DNA from: Anisus vortex
Taxonomy: Eukaryota; Mollusca; Gastropoda; Planorbidae
Length of the DNA: 64,000 nucleotides
NCBI GenBank assembly: GCA_949126835.1
Contig: OX421498.1
Location: forward strand, 35,371,799 to 35,435,798
Direction: 5' to 3'
Shown: positions 25,634 to 35,730 of the stretch, one piece after another
How positions within the stretch are numbered: the first letter of the stretch is position 1
How the letters are laid out: each line of letters starts with the position of its first letter
Translations under genes and position numbers: made by a program
The notes under the pieces: model-generated
Databases searched by the model: none
Told to the model about the DNA's origin: nothing
The model's input: the letters and a program-made list of their open reading frames with translations, nothing else

Positions 25634-26884
25634 ATGATGCTTTCAGGGCCTTGAAAATATAAAACCATGTTTTTGATCGGTCCAAGATAATATAAACATG
25701 TCGAACGTTGAGAAGTTGGCATCTTTGGGTTTCCAACAATTGTATCCGTTTGTGCTAAATGTCACCCACGACACATTTTCTGTACAGAACAATTTCTTGT
25801 TATGTTGTATGTTTTTTGTTTTTTTTTTTTTTTTTTTTTTCTGTGACCCACATTAGCATGTTACGACACATCCCATCTTGACGTCCACCACTAGAATTTA
25901 TGTAAATGTGCGTGAATGGTGTCTGTGTGAAAGAACAAGAAAAGCAGTTGTTGCCACTTTAGCCGTTGTCACCTAGCAGGGGCGGTAATTTACTCTCCTT
26001 TTGAAGGAGGGGGGGGGGGGGGCGTGAGAGTAGTCACCAGCTTAAGTTGTGAACATACATCTCAATTAGTACCTCATTTGACATTGCATGTGTAACGAAA
26101 CACGGAGAGTGAAGACTTTATTTGTTGGGCAGACGACAGTTCGGAAACTGTAAGTCTTGTGTTTGCCTCCTTGGCTCCGCCCCCTATTCTATGTGCGTGC
26201 GAATGAGTAGCGAGGGAAATAAATTCCAATTTACCTTTCTCTCATTCTCTGAGTGGGTCTTTCTCTCAAACCATGGGCCATAACTCAACATAAATTGACA
26301 TAGGTTGTTTGTGTTTTTTTCCCTCCCCTTTCTTTTTGTTTATAAGGTGTCAGACGTTCATCCCGGTCAAAGGGAGCGTACAGCAATAATTTTAAAAAAG
26401 AAGATTTTATGTGATTTGTCTCCCTTTACCGAGTAAACACGAACATTGTGATAGCTAAAGAGCTAAAGGTTTTCTAAGTGCAGTTCTTGGTTTTTATCGC
26501 CCAAGTTATTTTACTGGTTGTTTATTAACTTAAACATGTTTGATAGAAAGAATAATATTTAAAAAAATAAAGGGAAAGTTAGCTCAATAGGTTTAATTTA
26601 ATTATTTTCAATTTATTTTATTCGACAACGTATTTCCAAAGGCATGTTAACATTTTTTTAATCGAGACCCCCTGAGTCTTCACGGCAAAACGATGCTTTA
26701 TTTAGGTTAACAAGTCAAAAAATATATACAAGTATAATATACATTATTATAGTTTATTATATTATTTACATGTATATATTATATATTTGTCTCAAAAAAA
26801 AATTTGCTAAATAATATAACAAATGTGAATGAGTATTTTGTGTGTGTGTATATCTCTGTTTATCAATCGCAACTGCCACTCAAA
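25634..26884. other. Intergenic part of duplication A
   Basis: Unique-looking DNA conserved in copy B. Contains poly-T (25819-25840), poly-G (26010-26022) and TA-rich DNA (26720-26790). No gene seen. Confidence 0.5.
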
Positions 26885-27345
26885 AAAGGAACTTCTAAGG
26901 ATGTATACATCTTCTGAATGGGACCCATAAACTAAAGTAAACATTTAAACAAATACAAATTCGTAAAGAGCTGCAAGATTTATTACTAGCGAATATTCAC
27001 AAATGACAAGAGTAACACCAATAGTTAAATTACTAACCTAGAAACACTGGAGGACTGAAAGGGCAAAGAGTAAAGTAGTAATAATAGATTAAAGGTATTA
27101 AACTCTAATTTTGAAAAACAAGACAATAATAACCTGTTGCATTGCTCAGATAAACATTTGGGAAAAAAAAACTTTCGTTATCCCTTACGCTAGAACAAAT
27201 GCGTATAAGTACTCTTTCATCCCGAGTGGCATCTGGGCATGGAATGGGTTGCCTGAACAAACCAGGACAAACAGTAACTTAACATAAAAAAACACAAATA
27301 AAAGTGCAAGACTAAACTTGGACCACGGATGAACGTAGGACGCAA
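26885..27345 (+). pseudogene. Non-LTR reverse transcriptase C-terminus remnant (family 1)
   Basis: Starts at the 'gaacttctaaggatgtata' block, contains 'atgggacccat' and 'aagagctgcaag', and ends in the AWNGLPEQ-encoding segment (27235-27260) and 'gatgaacgtaggacgca'. Frames are broken. The better-preserved counterpart is at 52266-52815. Confidence 0.75.
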
Positions 27346-27945
27346 GGAGCGACTTCAACATATTTTGTGAAAGACGTTTCTTTACTCAGCTTTTTAGTTA
27401 AGTATTTAGCTTCTCTAAAATTGCTGTTTAGGTTTAGGCAGAGAAGCTTCTATGAAGACGCTCTTTTTGTTGTATACCGAATGCGATTGGTTGGAGCTTA
27501 GTCAATTATGTTAAGTTGTTAACTTGTTAGTTTCCTTAACAGGAGCGGGTAACCCATTTCATGAATTCCCTCTGGGGAAGCAATTACTTTTTTTTTTTTT
27601 GGAAAGAAACAGTGTAGGCTATAAATTAATTTTAATTAAAAAGAAATATATTATTTTTGTAAAAATATAAAACGAAACAATTCAACGATAGAAATTGTCA
27701 TGACATAATTTGACTGTTTCCCTTCTTTTTGCCCCTTTTATCTCTCCCCCCCCCCTCAAACCAACTGTGCCCTATCCGTGAAGGAACTGGCACCAAATAT
27801 TTGGACTGAACAAGATATATGTAGACTGATTCATTTGTTAAGTAACTCAATAGATCAAGAGATGGTGGGTAGTTATGAACACCAGCGTCATGAAACCATC
27901 AGTGATAATGAACATGAGAGTTTTCTTAAATCCAACACTCTCTCT

Positions 27946-29936
27946 AGACGCTACAAGTGGGGTCTGTCTCTGGACACTCTCTATACACTACAGGTGGGGG
28001 TCTGTCTCTGGACACTGTCTATACACTACAGGTGGGGTCTGTCTCTGGACACTCTCTATACACTACAGGTGGGGTCTGTCTCTGGACACTGTCTATACAC
28101 TACAAGTGGGGTCTGTCTCTGGACACTGTCTATACACTACAAGTGGGGTCTGTCTCTGGACACTGTCTATACACTACAGGTGGGGTCTGTCTCTGGACAC
28201 TGTCTATACACTACAGGTGGGGTCTGTCTCTGGACACTGTCTATACACTACAGGTGGGGTCTGTCTCTGGACACTGTCTATACACTACAGGTGGGGGTCT
28301 GTCTCTGGACACTGTCTATACACTACAGGTGGGGGTCTGTCTCTGGACACTCTCTATACACTACAGGTGGGGGTCTGTCTCTGGACACTGTCTATACACT
28401 ATAGGTGGGGGTCTGTCTCTGGACACTCTCTATACACTACAGGTGGGGTCTGTCTCTGGACACTCTCTATACACTACAGGTGGGGGTCTGTCTCTGGACA
28501 CTCTCTATACACTACAGGTGGGGGTCTGTCTCTGGACACTGTCTATACACTACAAGTGGGGTCTGTCTCTGGACACTGTCTATACACCACAAGTGGGGTC
28601 TGTCTCTGGACACTCTCTATACACTACAGGTGGGGGTCTGTCTCTGGACACTGTCTATACACTACAGGTGGGGGTCTGTCTCTGGACACTGTCTATACAC
28701 TACAAGTGGGGTCTGTCTCTGGACACTGTCTATACACTACAAGTGGGGTCTGTCTCTGGACACTCTCTATACACTACAAGTGGGGTCTGTCTCTGGACAC
28801 TGTCTATACACTACAAGTGGGGTCTGTCTCTGGACACTGTCTATACACTACAAGTGGGGTCTGTCTCTGGACACTCTCTATACACTACAAGTGGGGTCTG
28901 TCTCTGGACACTCTCTATACACTACAGGTGGGGTCTGTCTCTGGACACTGTCTATACACTACAAGTGGGGTCTGTCTCTGGACACTCTCTATACACTACA
29001 AGTGGGGTCTGTCTCTGGACACTGTCTATACACTACAAGTGGGGTCTGTCTCTGGACACTCTCTATACACTACAAGTGGGGTCTGTCTCTGGACACTCTC
29101 TATACACTACAGGTGGGGTCTGTCTCTGGACACTGTCTATACACTACAAGTGGGGTCTGTCTCTGGACACTCTCTATACACTACAGGTGGGGGTCTGTCT
29201 CTGGACACTGTCTATACACTACAAGTGGGGTCTGTCTCTGGACACTGTCTATACACCACAAGTGGGGTCTGTCTCTGGACACTGTCTATACACTACAGGT
29301 GGGGTCTGTCTCTGGACACTCTCTATACACTACAGGTGGGGGTCTGTCTCTGGACACTGTCTATACACTACAGGTGGGGGTCTGTCTCTGGACACTGTCT
29401 ATACACTACAAGTGGGGTCTGTCTCTGGACACTGTCTATACACTACAGGTGGGGGTCTGTCTCTGGACACTGTCTATACACTACAGGTGGGGTCTGTCTC
29501 TGGACACTGTCTATACACCACAAGTGGGGTCTGTCTCTGGACACTGTCTATACACTACAGGTGGGGGTCTGTCTTGGACACTCTCTATACACTACAGGTG
29601 GGGGTCTGTCTCTGGACACTGTCTATACACCACAAGTGGGGTCTGTCTCTGGACACTCTCTATACACTACAGGTGGGGGTCTGTCTCTGGACACTCTCTA
29701 TACACTACAGGTGGAGGTCTGTCTCTGGACACCCTCTATACACTACAGGTGGGGTCTGTCTCTGGACACTCTCTATACACTACAGGTGGGGTCTGTCTCT
29801 GGACACTGTCTATACACTACAGGTGGGGTCTGTCTCTGGACACTGTCTATACACTACAGGTGGGGTCTGTCTCTGGACACTCTCTATACACTACAGTGGG
29901 GTCTGTCTCTGGACACTCTCTATACACTACAAGTAT
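27946..29936. repeat. 37-bp satellite array, copy A
   Basis: About 53 head-to-tail units of 37 bp, with 38-bp variants caused by an extra G: core 'gtggggtctgtctctggaca' plus 'ctgtctatacactacaa'. Variation is mainly ctgtc/ctctc, caag/cagg and gggg/ggggg. All three forward frames are open for 1.6-2.2 kb because 37 = 1 mod 3 and no phase contains a stop. Confidence 0.97.
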
Positions 29937-30379
29937 GCCGTATGCCTCTTCCTCTGAGATGTGCATTTCTACTTATTCGGGTTTGTACTAGCTCATTCAT
30001 TGTTAAGACATTTTGTTTATTGCATCATTTATCAATATGTATAATATGTAATAAAAATCTGAAACATTTTTTTTTCCTCTTTTAATTTAACTATTAAAAT
30101 ATCAAATCGAATAAATTCCCTTCGCATTTATTATCTGCCCTTAGCGTCATAGACCTATAAAAAAAATTTTTTAATTCAAAACAAAATGTGAAAATATTTA
30201 TTGAAAAAATTATTATCGGAAATTTTCTCTGATTCCAGTCAATATCTGTGATAAGTGTTTATTACCAAACTAGACCTTGAGATTTGTAACAAGTGCACGA
30301 TAATAAACGCCTTATAAGCATTATAAACGCATAAATGTAATATAAATAGAATAAATCACACGTTGTTGCGAAGCGTTCA
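29937..30379. other. Flank of satellite A
   Basis: Conserved in copy B (57137-57565), for example 'gtactagctcattcattgt'. No gene seen. Confidence 0.5.
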
Positions 30380-30386
30380 GTCTGAT

Positions 30387-30844
30387 CATAGACTATAATA
30401 TACATGGACCGCTTGCTTTAGTTTTTTATACTATTATCTTCTTTTTTTTTTTTGTGATTCCCGATTCTAAATGAAGTAATTGTTATACAAGTTCCGTTTT
30501 ATTAAATCGCATTTTTTTCGACTTTAAATGAATACTTGTAGGCCTATTAATATATCATTGACTATAATAAGATGGACCGCCTGCTCTATTTTTAGAGCTT
30601 ATGGTCTTTTTTCCGTGCGCACACAACACTGATCTATAAATGTTTCCGCTCTGTACTACTTTCGATTTTAATTTTTCATTGAGAAAATCATAGCGATTAA
30701 ATAAAACGGAACTTATGTATCAATAACTTTATTTCCTGTATAGCAATTACGTTATTTAGAATCGGGAATTCCGATCATCAGTGTTTCAAGTCGTCATATA
30801 GCAGAAATACTAAAGCAAGCGGTCCATGTATATTATAGTCTATG
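30387..30844. mobile_element. MITE-1 family foldback element, 458 bp, with empty site
   Basis: Ends are perfect inverted repeats of at least 35 bp starting catagactataatatacatgg. The 7-mer gtctgat flanks both sides (30380-30386 and 30845-30851). In duplication copy B the same locus reads gttcagtctgatgtatcatc with one copy of the 7-mer and no insert, an exact empty site at about 57568. An internal TIR-like block (30556-30580, gactataataagatggacc) in the same sense as the left end shows the element is a rearranged composite of MITE-1. Confidence 0.9.
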
Positions 30845-30851
30845 GTCTGAT

Positions 30852-31195
30852 GTATCATCCATAAAATAGATGGACTTGCTTTCACCAATGTTAAAGATAC
30901 AGGAGAACGTCGTAATGAAAGGGATACTCTCGCCAAACGTAAACAAAACGCTTGAATGTAATGGTGTGTGCTGACGTCATTCGTGGCTGTCGTCGGCAGT
31001 AAAGAGAGCAATAAAAAGAAAAGGTGGAAGTGCCAATAGACACACAGCAATGAACTACTCAAGGGCGTTAATTTGAATTTGAATTTTAAACGAAATTACT
31101 ATATATCGAGCTTTTGCGTCTTAGGATAACTTACTATGGGACTGGCAGAAATAAATCAAAATTTTAAATTGTTAGACTCTTTCTACAGTAGCGTA
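30852..31195. other. End of duplication A
   Basis: Contains a CRE-type palindrome TGACGTCA (30972-30979), kept in copy B. Minus-strand frames here differ between the two copies by an indel, so coding is unlikely. Confidence 0.45.
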
Positions 31196-31839
31196 AATTA
31201 TATTGCTGTCTACTTTTTTTATTATTAACTTTTTTATTGTTTTGTATTTGTTTTCTTTTTCTTTCCTTTTGATCGTATTATTGTTAGTTTTCTATTATTA
31301 ATAAGAAGTCAGAAGCTTTACAGCAAAAACCCATATGCATATTGTGTAAAATGGCAGCAACATAGATTCCGTTCCGATCTATTTATAGATCAGTGGCGCA
31401 GTAAGTTTTAGACACAATTTTGTTTATATCGGTAAGTGCAGTGGAAAATTTTAGTTTTCTCTTTCTTCTATAGATCAGTGCCTTTCTTCACTTTGCTCAA
31501 ACCAATTTATTAAGAAGGCGCAATCCATTCTTTTTATAGATCAGTGGTTGACACCATATTGTCATGCACATTTGACATAATCAGTCGGAATTCTTAGTCA
31601 ATATCTGATAAGAAAAAATAATTTGGCAACTCATAAGAGAATGGATGAAATATGTGTATAGTGTTCTTATATAATCATTTGAAATATATTCATACTCAAA
31701 ATAATTGATTACATTAATGTTTTTATATCACTTACCATAGCCAGATGTAAACTGCATCAACAATCTAATACACTTAAGTGTCTTGCAAATTTTACTCTGG
31801 GAAATTTTTTATTCTAGCCTTACGGAAAGTCTGTTAATC
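31196..31839. other. Intergenic DNA, no gene seen
   Basis: The phrase 'tatagatcagtg' occurs three times (31386, 31471, 31537 region). Otherwise unremarkable. Confidence 0.45.
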
Positions 31840-31845
31840 TTTTTT

Positions 31846-32323
31846 AAAGTTTACGATTCTGTAAATGAGCCATTTTCTATTGCAAATACAGTTTCTTTGA
31901 TAGCCAACTTCACGGAATCGGAAACTTTCACTAGCTAGCTGGTCACGCTCAATGATCATGAAGTGAACTGTTATTTTCATGTCTGGAGATGTAGCAAATG
32001 TCTGAAAGACAGAAACAGATTTTAAATTTTTCATAAATGTATGCCATCAAAAAGCCAAATGAATTAACTTGCTAAGTGGTAATGAAATTAAAAAAATCAA
32101 ATATATTACCCTTTCGCAATAGCCACCAATAGCAACAGAAGAAACTTGATTGCCATCAACTTGAACCAGGTCCATATGCTGGTAAAAGGGGTCACTACTG
32201 TACCCATGGGCCTCAAAGTGGCGTAGTGTGTAAACCGCCCGTACTTTTCTTTTAGAAAACACCGGCGGGCTAACGCATGGGGGACAGCCCCCGCAGCATG
32301 TCCACACTTCGACTGTTTGGTCT
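31846..32323 (-). CDS. Candidate two-exon gene 3' part, small Cys-containing protein
   Basis: Minus strand. The upstream piece (about 32108-32323) reads VEVWTCCGGCPPC to VAIGGYCER and is followed by a GT at 'aaagg|gtaata'. The downstream piece (about 31849-32002) follows a good acceptor (tctgtctttcag) and reads TFATSPDMKITVHF to RNCICNRK, with a stop near 31846. The beta-strand-like ITVHFMIIERD and the late CIC faintly recall cystine-knot cytokines such as IL-17, but this is speculation. Against it, about 60 bp of the upstream piece (32187-32245) matches the dispersed repeat DR-1. A start exon is not seen. It could be an exonised repeat or chance. Confidence 0.25.
32187..32250 (-). mobile_element. 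DR-1 fragment
   Basis: The reverse complement of 'cccatgggcctcaaagtgg' and 'gtaaaccgcccgtac' matches 17990-18035 of DR-1 copy 1 ('gcggtttacacac', 'ttgaggcccatggg'). Confidence 0.5.
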
Positions 32324-32639
32324 AAAGTCTAGATGTTGTTGGCAGTAAGCTTGATCAGGTTGTATAATGTTAACAATGCCCGATATATCGTTTGAACGTG
32401 CTAATCTTCGCGCAGGTTCTGTTCTTCCTTTTCACTCACTTACACGAATTGACATACACATTATATGAGGGTTGACAACTAAAGGAGACGCCACCTGTGG
32501 TCCCGTCCGACCGAGGATGGGGCGTAGAGGGAGTGGGAGGGGTACAGACCGCGCCCTAACACGGGAATAAATTCATATTGTCTGTGAAAATAATTAAATT
32601 GCACTAAACTATTACGCTACAATGAATTCCACATCATGA
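32324..32639. other. Intergenic DNA
   Basis: GC-richer stretch around 32495-32565. No gene or known repeat recognised. Confidence 0.4.
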
Positions 32640-32822
32640 CAGGTAGTCTAGCGGCAGGTCACACCAAATAAAGTCAGGTACCCATCAAAACTGTGTAGAC
32701 TCAGTGACATCCCCCTCCCCCAGACCCTAGAACAAATCCTAGCCTTCATCGGGATTCGAACCCAGGACTTTCGGTAGTCTACACCATTCAAACGCGCTGC
32801 CGCTCGGCCACCAGGCCTCATA
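32640..32822 (-). mobile_element. SINE-1 5' part with clear tRNA-like promoter
   Basis: On the minus strand the head reads ggtggccgagcggcagcgcg (A box) and then cctgggttcgaatcccgatg (B box), followed by 'gaaggctaggatttg' and 'acctgacttta'. The class II tRNA-like (Leu/Ser type) head makes it a tRNA-derived SINE. The 3' half is missing. Confidence 0.85.
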
Positions 32823-33079
32823 TCTATAACCTATATTATTACCTCCAGAAAATCCCATGGAAAAGCATACTGAGAAATGCCAGTCCTACAGAAATACTTA
32901 CACTGGTTTGTAAATGGTCAAACCAAACAACGTAACATCATCAAAAACTCAAATCTAGTCAAAACAATGACGTCGGAAAGCCAAAGTTATCACGATCTGC
33001 TCGCTGTCAGAGGGCGTCTGTGACTGCCGTGGCCATTGTGCACAACCTAGCCTTGCCCTATCCCGTCTATAGGTTACAC
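32823..33079. other. Intergenic DNA
   Basis: Nothing recognised. Confidence 0.4.
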
Positions 33080-33280
33080 CAGCGGTCGGCAACCTACGAC
33101 ACGTGTGCCGATTTTGCCACGCAGAGCTATTGTCAATGGCACGCGAAAGACCTCCAAAGAATCCATTCAATTCTCTTTTACAAGAAAGGTCAAGGATAAC
33201 GATTGGGGCTATGGCACGCTGAATGCGTTAGAAATTCTAGTTCAGCTCGCTATTATGAAAAGGTTGACGTCGCTTTGGCT
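33080..33280 (+). mobile_element. Non-autonomous hAT element
   Basis: Left end cagcggtcggcaacctacg with 'acgcagagctattgtcaatg'. The right part is 'ggcacgctgaatgcgttaga' and a degraded 'aggttgacgtcgc' end. Same layout as 5101-5310. Confidence 0.7.
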
Positions 33281-33867
33281 ACATTGCTGGACAATAATTC
33301 TGAAAAATGTACGTGTCGCTTAATAATAAGGCAGGTCTAAGCTTATTTGCAATTACGGGGCTTTATACTTACTGCAGGCCTAATGTTTCTGTAAGTCTAC
33401 ATACCTAATATGCTAAAAGCATACGAGAGACCCATTGGCTAATCACGTTTAACATATTTTATGTCAGGTAAGCTATAGGCTACTATCATATCTTTTCTTC
33501 AATTTTTCACATTTTTCATTCTTTTTGAGTTGTTCAAGCAAACATGTTGTTGTGATTCTTTTGGTCACGCGCAGTCTAAGTTAAATTGCGGTTTTGTTGT
33601 TTTTGTCTGCATATCTGGACCAGAAAAGAAATGGGCTAAATTAAATACCAACATAAAACATGGCCATATTGGTTAACTTAGCTTGACCATTTCGAATCCA
33701 ATTTATCCTTTTTTTTTTACGCATTGACTATCGTAGTAAAAGAAATTAACTCTCTCGCAAGAACTAATAATATATAACTGCAAACTATTATAAGACCTTT
33801 AATTCGTGTTCATCTATCATCTTCTTTCTACTATGTCCTACAAATAGGTCTATGTTAAGCTTGTGTT
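33281..33867. other. Intergenic DNA, no gene seen
   Basis: AT-rich with no recognised family. Confidence 0.5.
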
Positions 33868-34453
33868 AAGCTTGTCATCTCTATCCTCTTTTCCCGCTTG
33901 GATTATTGCAATTCGCTCTTGGCTGGCCACTCGGACTCCTCCCTTCAGGGCCTCCAACGTGTCCAGAACTGTGCTGCCCGACTGGTCCTTAAGAAGAAGA
34001 AGTCGACTCATACTACTCCTCTGCTCCGATCTCTGCACTGGCTACTTATTAACCACCGGATCTCCTACAAGCTGACTTTTCTCTGTTACAAGTGCGTGAA
34101 TGACCCTGCCCCGGACTACCTTCCCTCCTGTCTCGCGCTCTACACACAATCCCGTCCACTCGGCTCGGCTTCTGATGCACTAACTCTTCAGATCCCTCGT
34201 GTGAAGCTATTGTCCGCTGGCGAACGAGCATTCTCATTCGTGGACCCGTCCGCCTGGATTTGCCCTCCCACTACAATTTCGACAGAGCACCAGCTTCGAC
34301 ACCTTCAGGAGCCGGCTGAAGACCTACCTATTCAAGTAGAAGTTTATTATTTTTCATATATACATTTTCGTTTATTATTCGTTGTCTTTGACTGTTGACA
34401 GTGCATAGAACTGTTCCCAACTGGATATGCGCTATACAAGTATTACTATTATG
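33868..34453 (+). pseudogene. L2/CR1-type LINE reverse transcriptase C-terminus and 3' end
   Basis: Plus-strand translation gives SRLDYCNSLLAG, LQRVQNCAARLV, TPLLRSLHWLLINHRISYKL and CYKCVNDPAPDYL, all typical of the L2/CR1-type reverse transcriptase C-terminus. It continues with AGERAFSF-DPSAW and, after a frame change near 34265-34290, TFRSRLKTYLF. The 3' end 'gcgctatacaagtattacta' is the usual L2-like tail. Only the last ~160 codons are present. Confidence 0.85.
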
Positions 34454-34770
34454 TAAACCATCTTTCGCCAGGCCTTCGGATCTTACCATATGCCCTGAGT
34501 TTTTTTTACACTTAATGGCGCTGAGTCAGTGCCCTCACATAGGGGTGGACAGAGAGGGGGCAAATGCCCGGGGACCACAATTCCAGGGAACGGCAAACGT
34601 AGTCTAAATTTAGCAAATATAGCACTAAACAAGCAGTTACAGTATGCAAGGGGACGGCGCTGAAACTTTTGCCCTGGGGCGCTACAAAAACGTATAAAGG
34701 CGCTGCGCTGAGTAGATCCTTATGAGGGCCGATGACGTTGGACGTTGGTGATTCGCTCATGGACATCCTT
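34440..34770 (-). pseudogene. RTE-like family-2 fragment, interrupted
   Basis: The minus strand has SESPTSNVIGPHKDLLS (34700-34765) and, after about 150 bp of foreign sequence, the EGLAKDGL-type piece (34450-34490). These are adjacent in the copy at 20995-21266. The inserted segment (about 34545-34705) begins 'aggggtggacagagag' and is unclassified. Confidence 0.6.
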
Positions 34771-35054
34771 ATTTGTAACGCGATCTACATTTACAATTTT
34801 TTTAATAGACGCATGTCGTCAATGACGTCCTAGCAATGTGTACAACAGAATGTTTTTCTTTAGCACAAATACTCATCACTAGAAATGGCACGATATCTGT
34901 TACTTAACAAACAGAGACATGCATTTCTCAGTGTTGAGGATTGATTATTCATCGTTATGGTGTCGCCTCACCTGGACCAAAGCCAGTCGAGAGCAGCACC
35001 GGGGCCCCTAACTTCTAAGGAATCTACCAAATCGACTGTGGGCTCTGTATAGTA
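34771..35054. other. Intergenic DNA
   Basis: Nothing recognised. Confidence 0.4.
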
Positions 35055-35455
35055 TTAATCTAAATTCATCTAAGAAATCCTTCATGTTGGTATGCTTTCT
35101 GTTGTGAAAGTGCTGTTCACCCATGACGGATTCATTGGCGCGATGTAAATGGCCCGCATGCAAGAAAAAATTCTTTCGTTTCATGACGCAGGAGTTGGCA
35201 CGCTTTTGTTTATCCTCACTGGTGTGCATATTTGAGTGAGAAATTGTAGCTGTAGATCTAGATTCATCTATTTAAAAAAAAGCTTTATGTTGGTGTGCTT
35301 TTTGTTGTGAAAGTGTTGTTCTTCATCAACCGTGGCGGATTCATTGGCGCGATGTAAATGGCCCGCATGCAAGAAAAAATTCTTTCGTTTCATGACGTAG
35401 GCGTTGGCACGCTTTTGTTTGTCCTCACCATGGTGTATCTTTGGGTGAATGTTCC
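35055..35455. repeat. Tandem duplication of a ~200-bp unit
   Basis: 35055-35235 and 35258-35455 share 'ggattcattggcgcgatgta', 'aaatggcccgcatgcaagaa', 'ttctttcgtttcatgacg' and 'ttggcacgcttttgttt', with scattered substitutions and a short insertion in the second copy. Confidence 0.85.
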
Positions 35456-35625
35456 ATTAACATTTATTATATACTCACTGGGGAGGTGGAGGACCTGTTT
35501 AACCACTAGAAGAACTATTTGGACGCATATAGTGTCCACTAAAAGCTTCTTAAAAAATAGACGTTTAAAAAAAAGCCGCCCCGTTATGTAGGCGAGAGGG
35601 ATTCAAATGGGACATTGATACGAAA
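35456..35625. repeat. Direct repeat flanking hAT, left copy
   Basis: 'gttccattaacatttattat', 'atatactcactgggg', 'gttatgtaggcgagag' recur in order at 37629-37775 on the same strand. Confidence 0.8.
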
Positions 35626-35730
35626 ACAAGACTCATTATGTCTACTGGCCTCTCCTGTTCAAGCCTACCTCACCTACCCGCCGGTGAACCCTGTTCTACC
35701 CAGCAATCCAGCCAAATGTTGGGTGTAAAC

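Larger units (their letters stand above)
24605..31195. repeat. Segmental duplication, copy A
   Basis: Collinear and in the same orientation with about 50215-57920. Matching landmarks: 24650/50265, 25020/50590, 26000/51385, 27780/53205, 29940/57135 and 30852/57571. The 68 bp ending 'tcttgttatgttgta' at about 25740-25810 is identical in both. Differences: satellite length, a MITE present only here, and small indels. Confidence 0.9.

Noticed and set aside
27875..30085. Very long plus-strand ORFs (up to 736 codons) over satellite A
   Set aside because: All three forward frames are open because the 37-bp unit has no stop in any phase. The flanking non-repeat codons are not frame-conserved with copy B.
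30778..31062. 94-codon minus-strand ORF with hydrophobic start, also seen in copy B
   Set aside because: An indel shifts the frame between the two duplication copies and the MITE forms its C-terminus; not conserved as protein.
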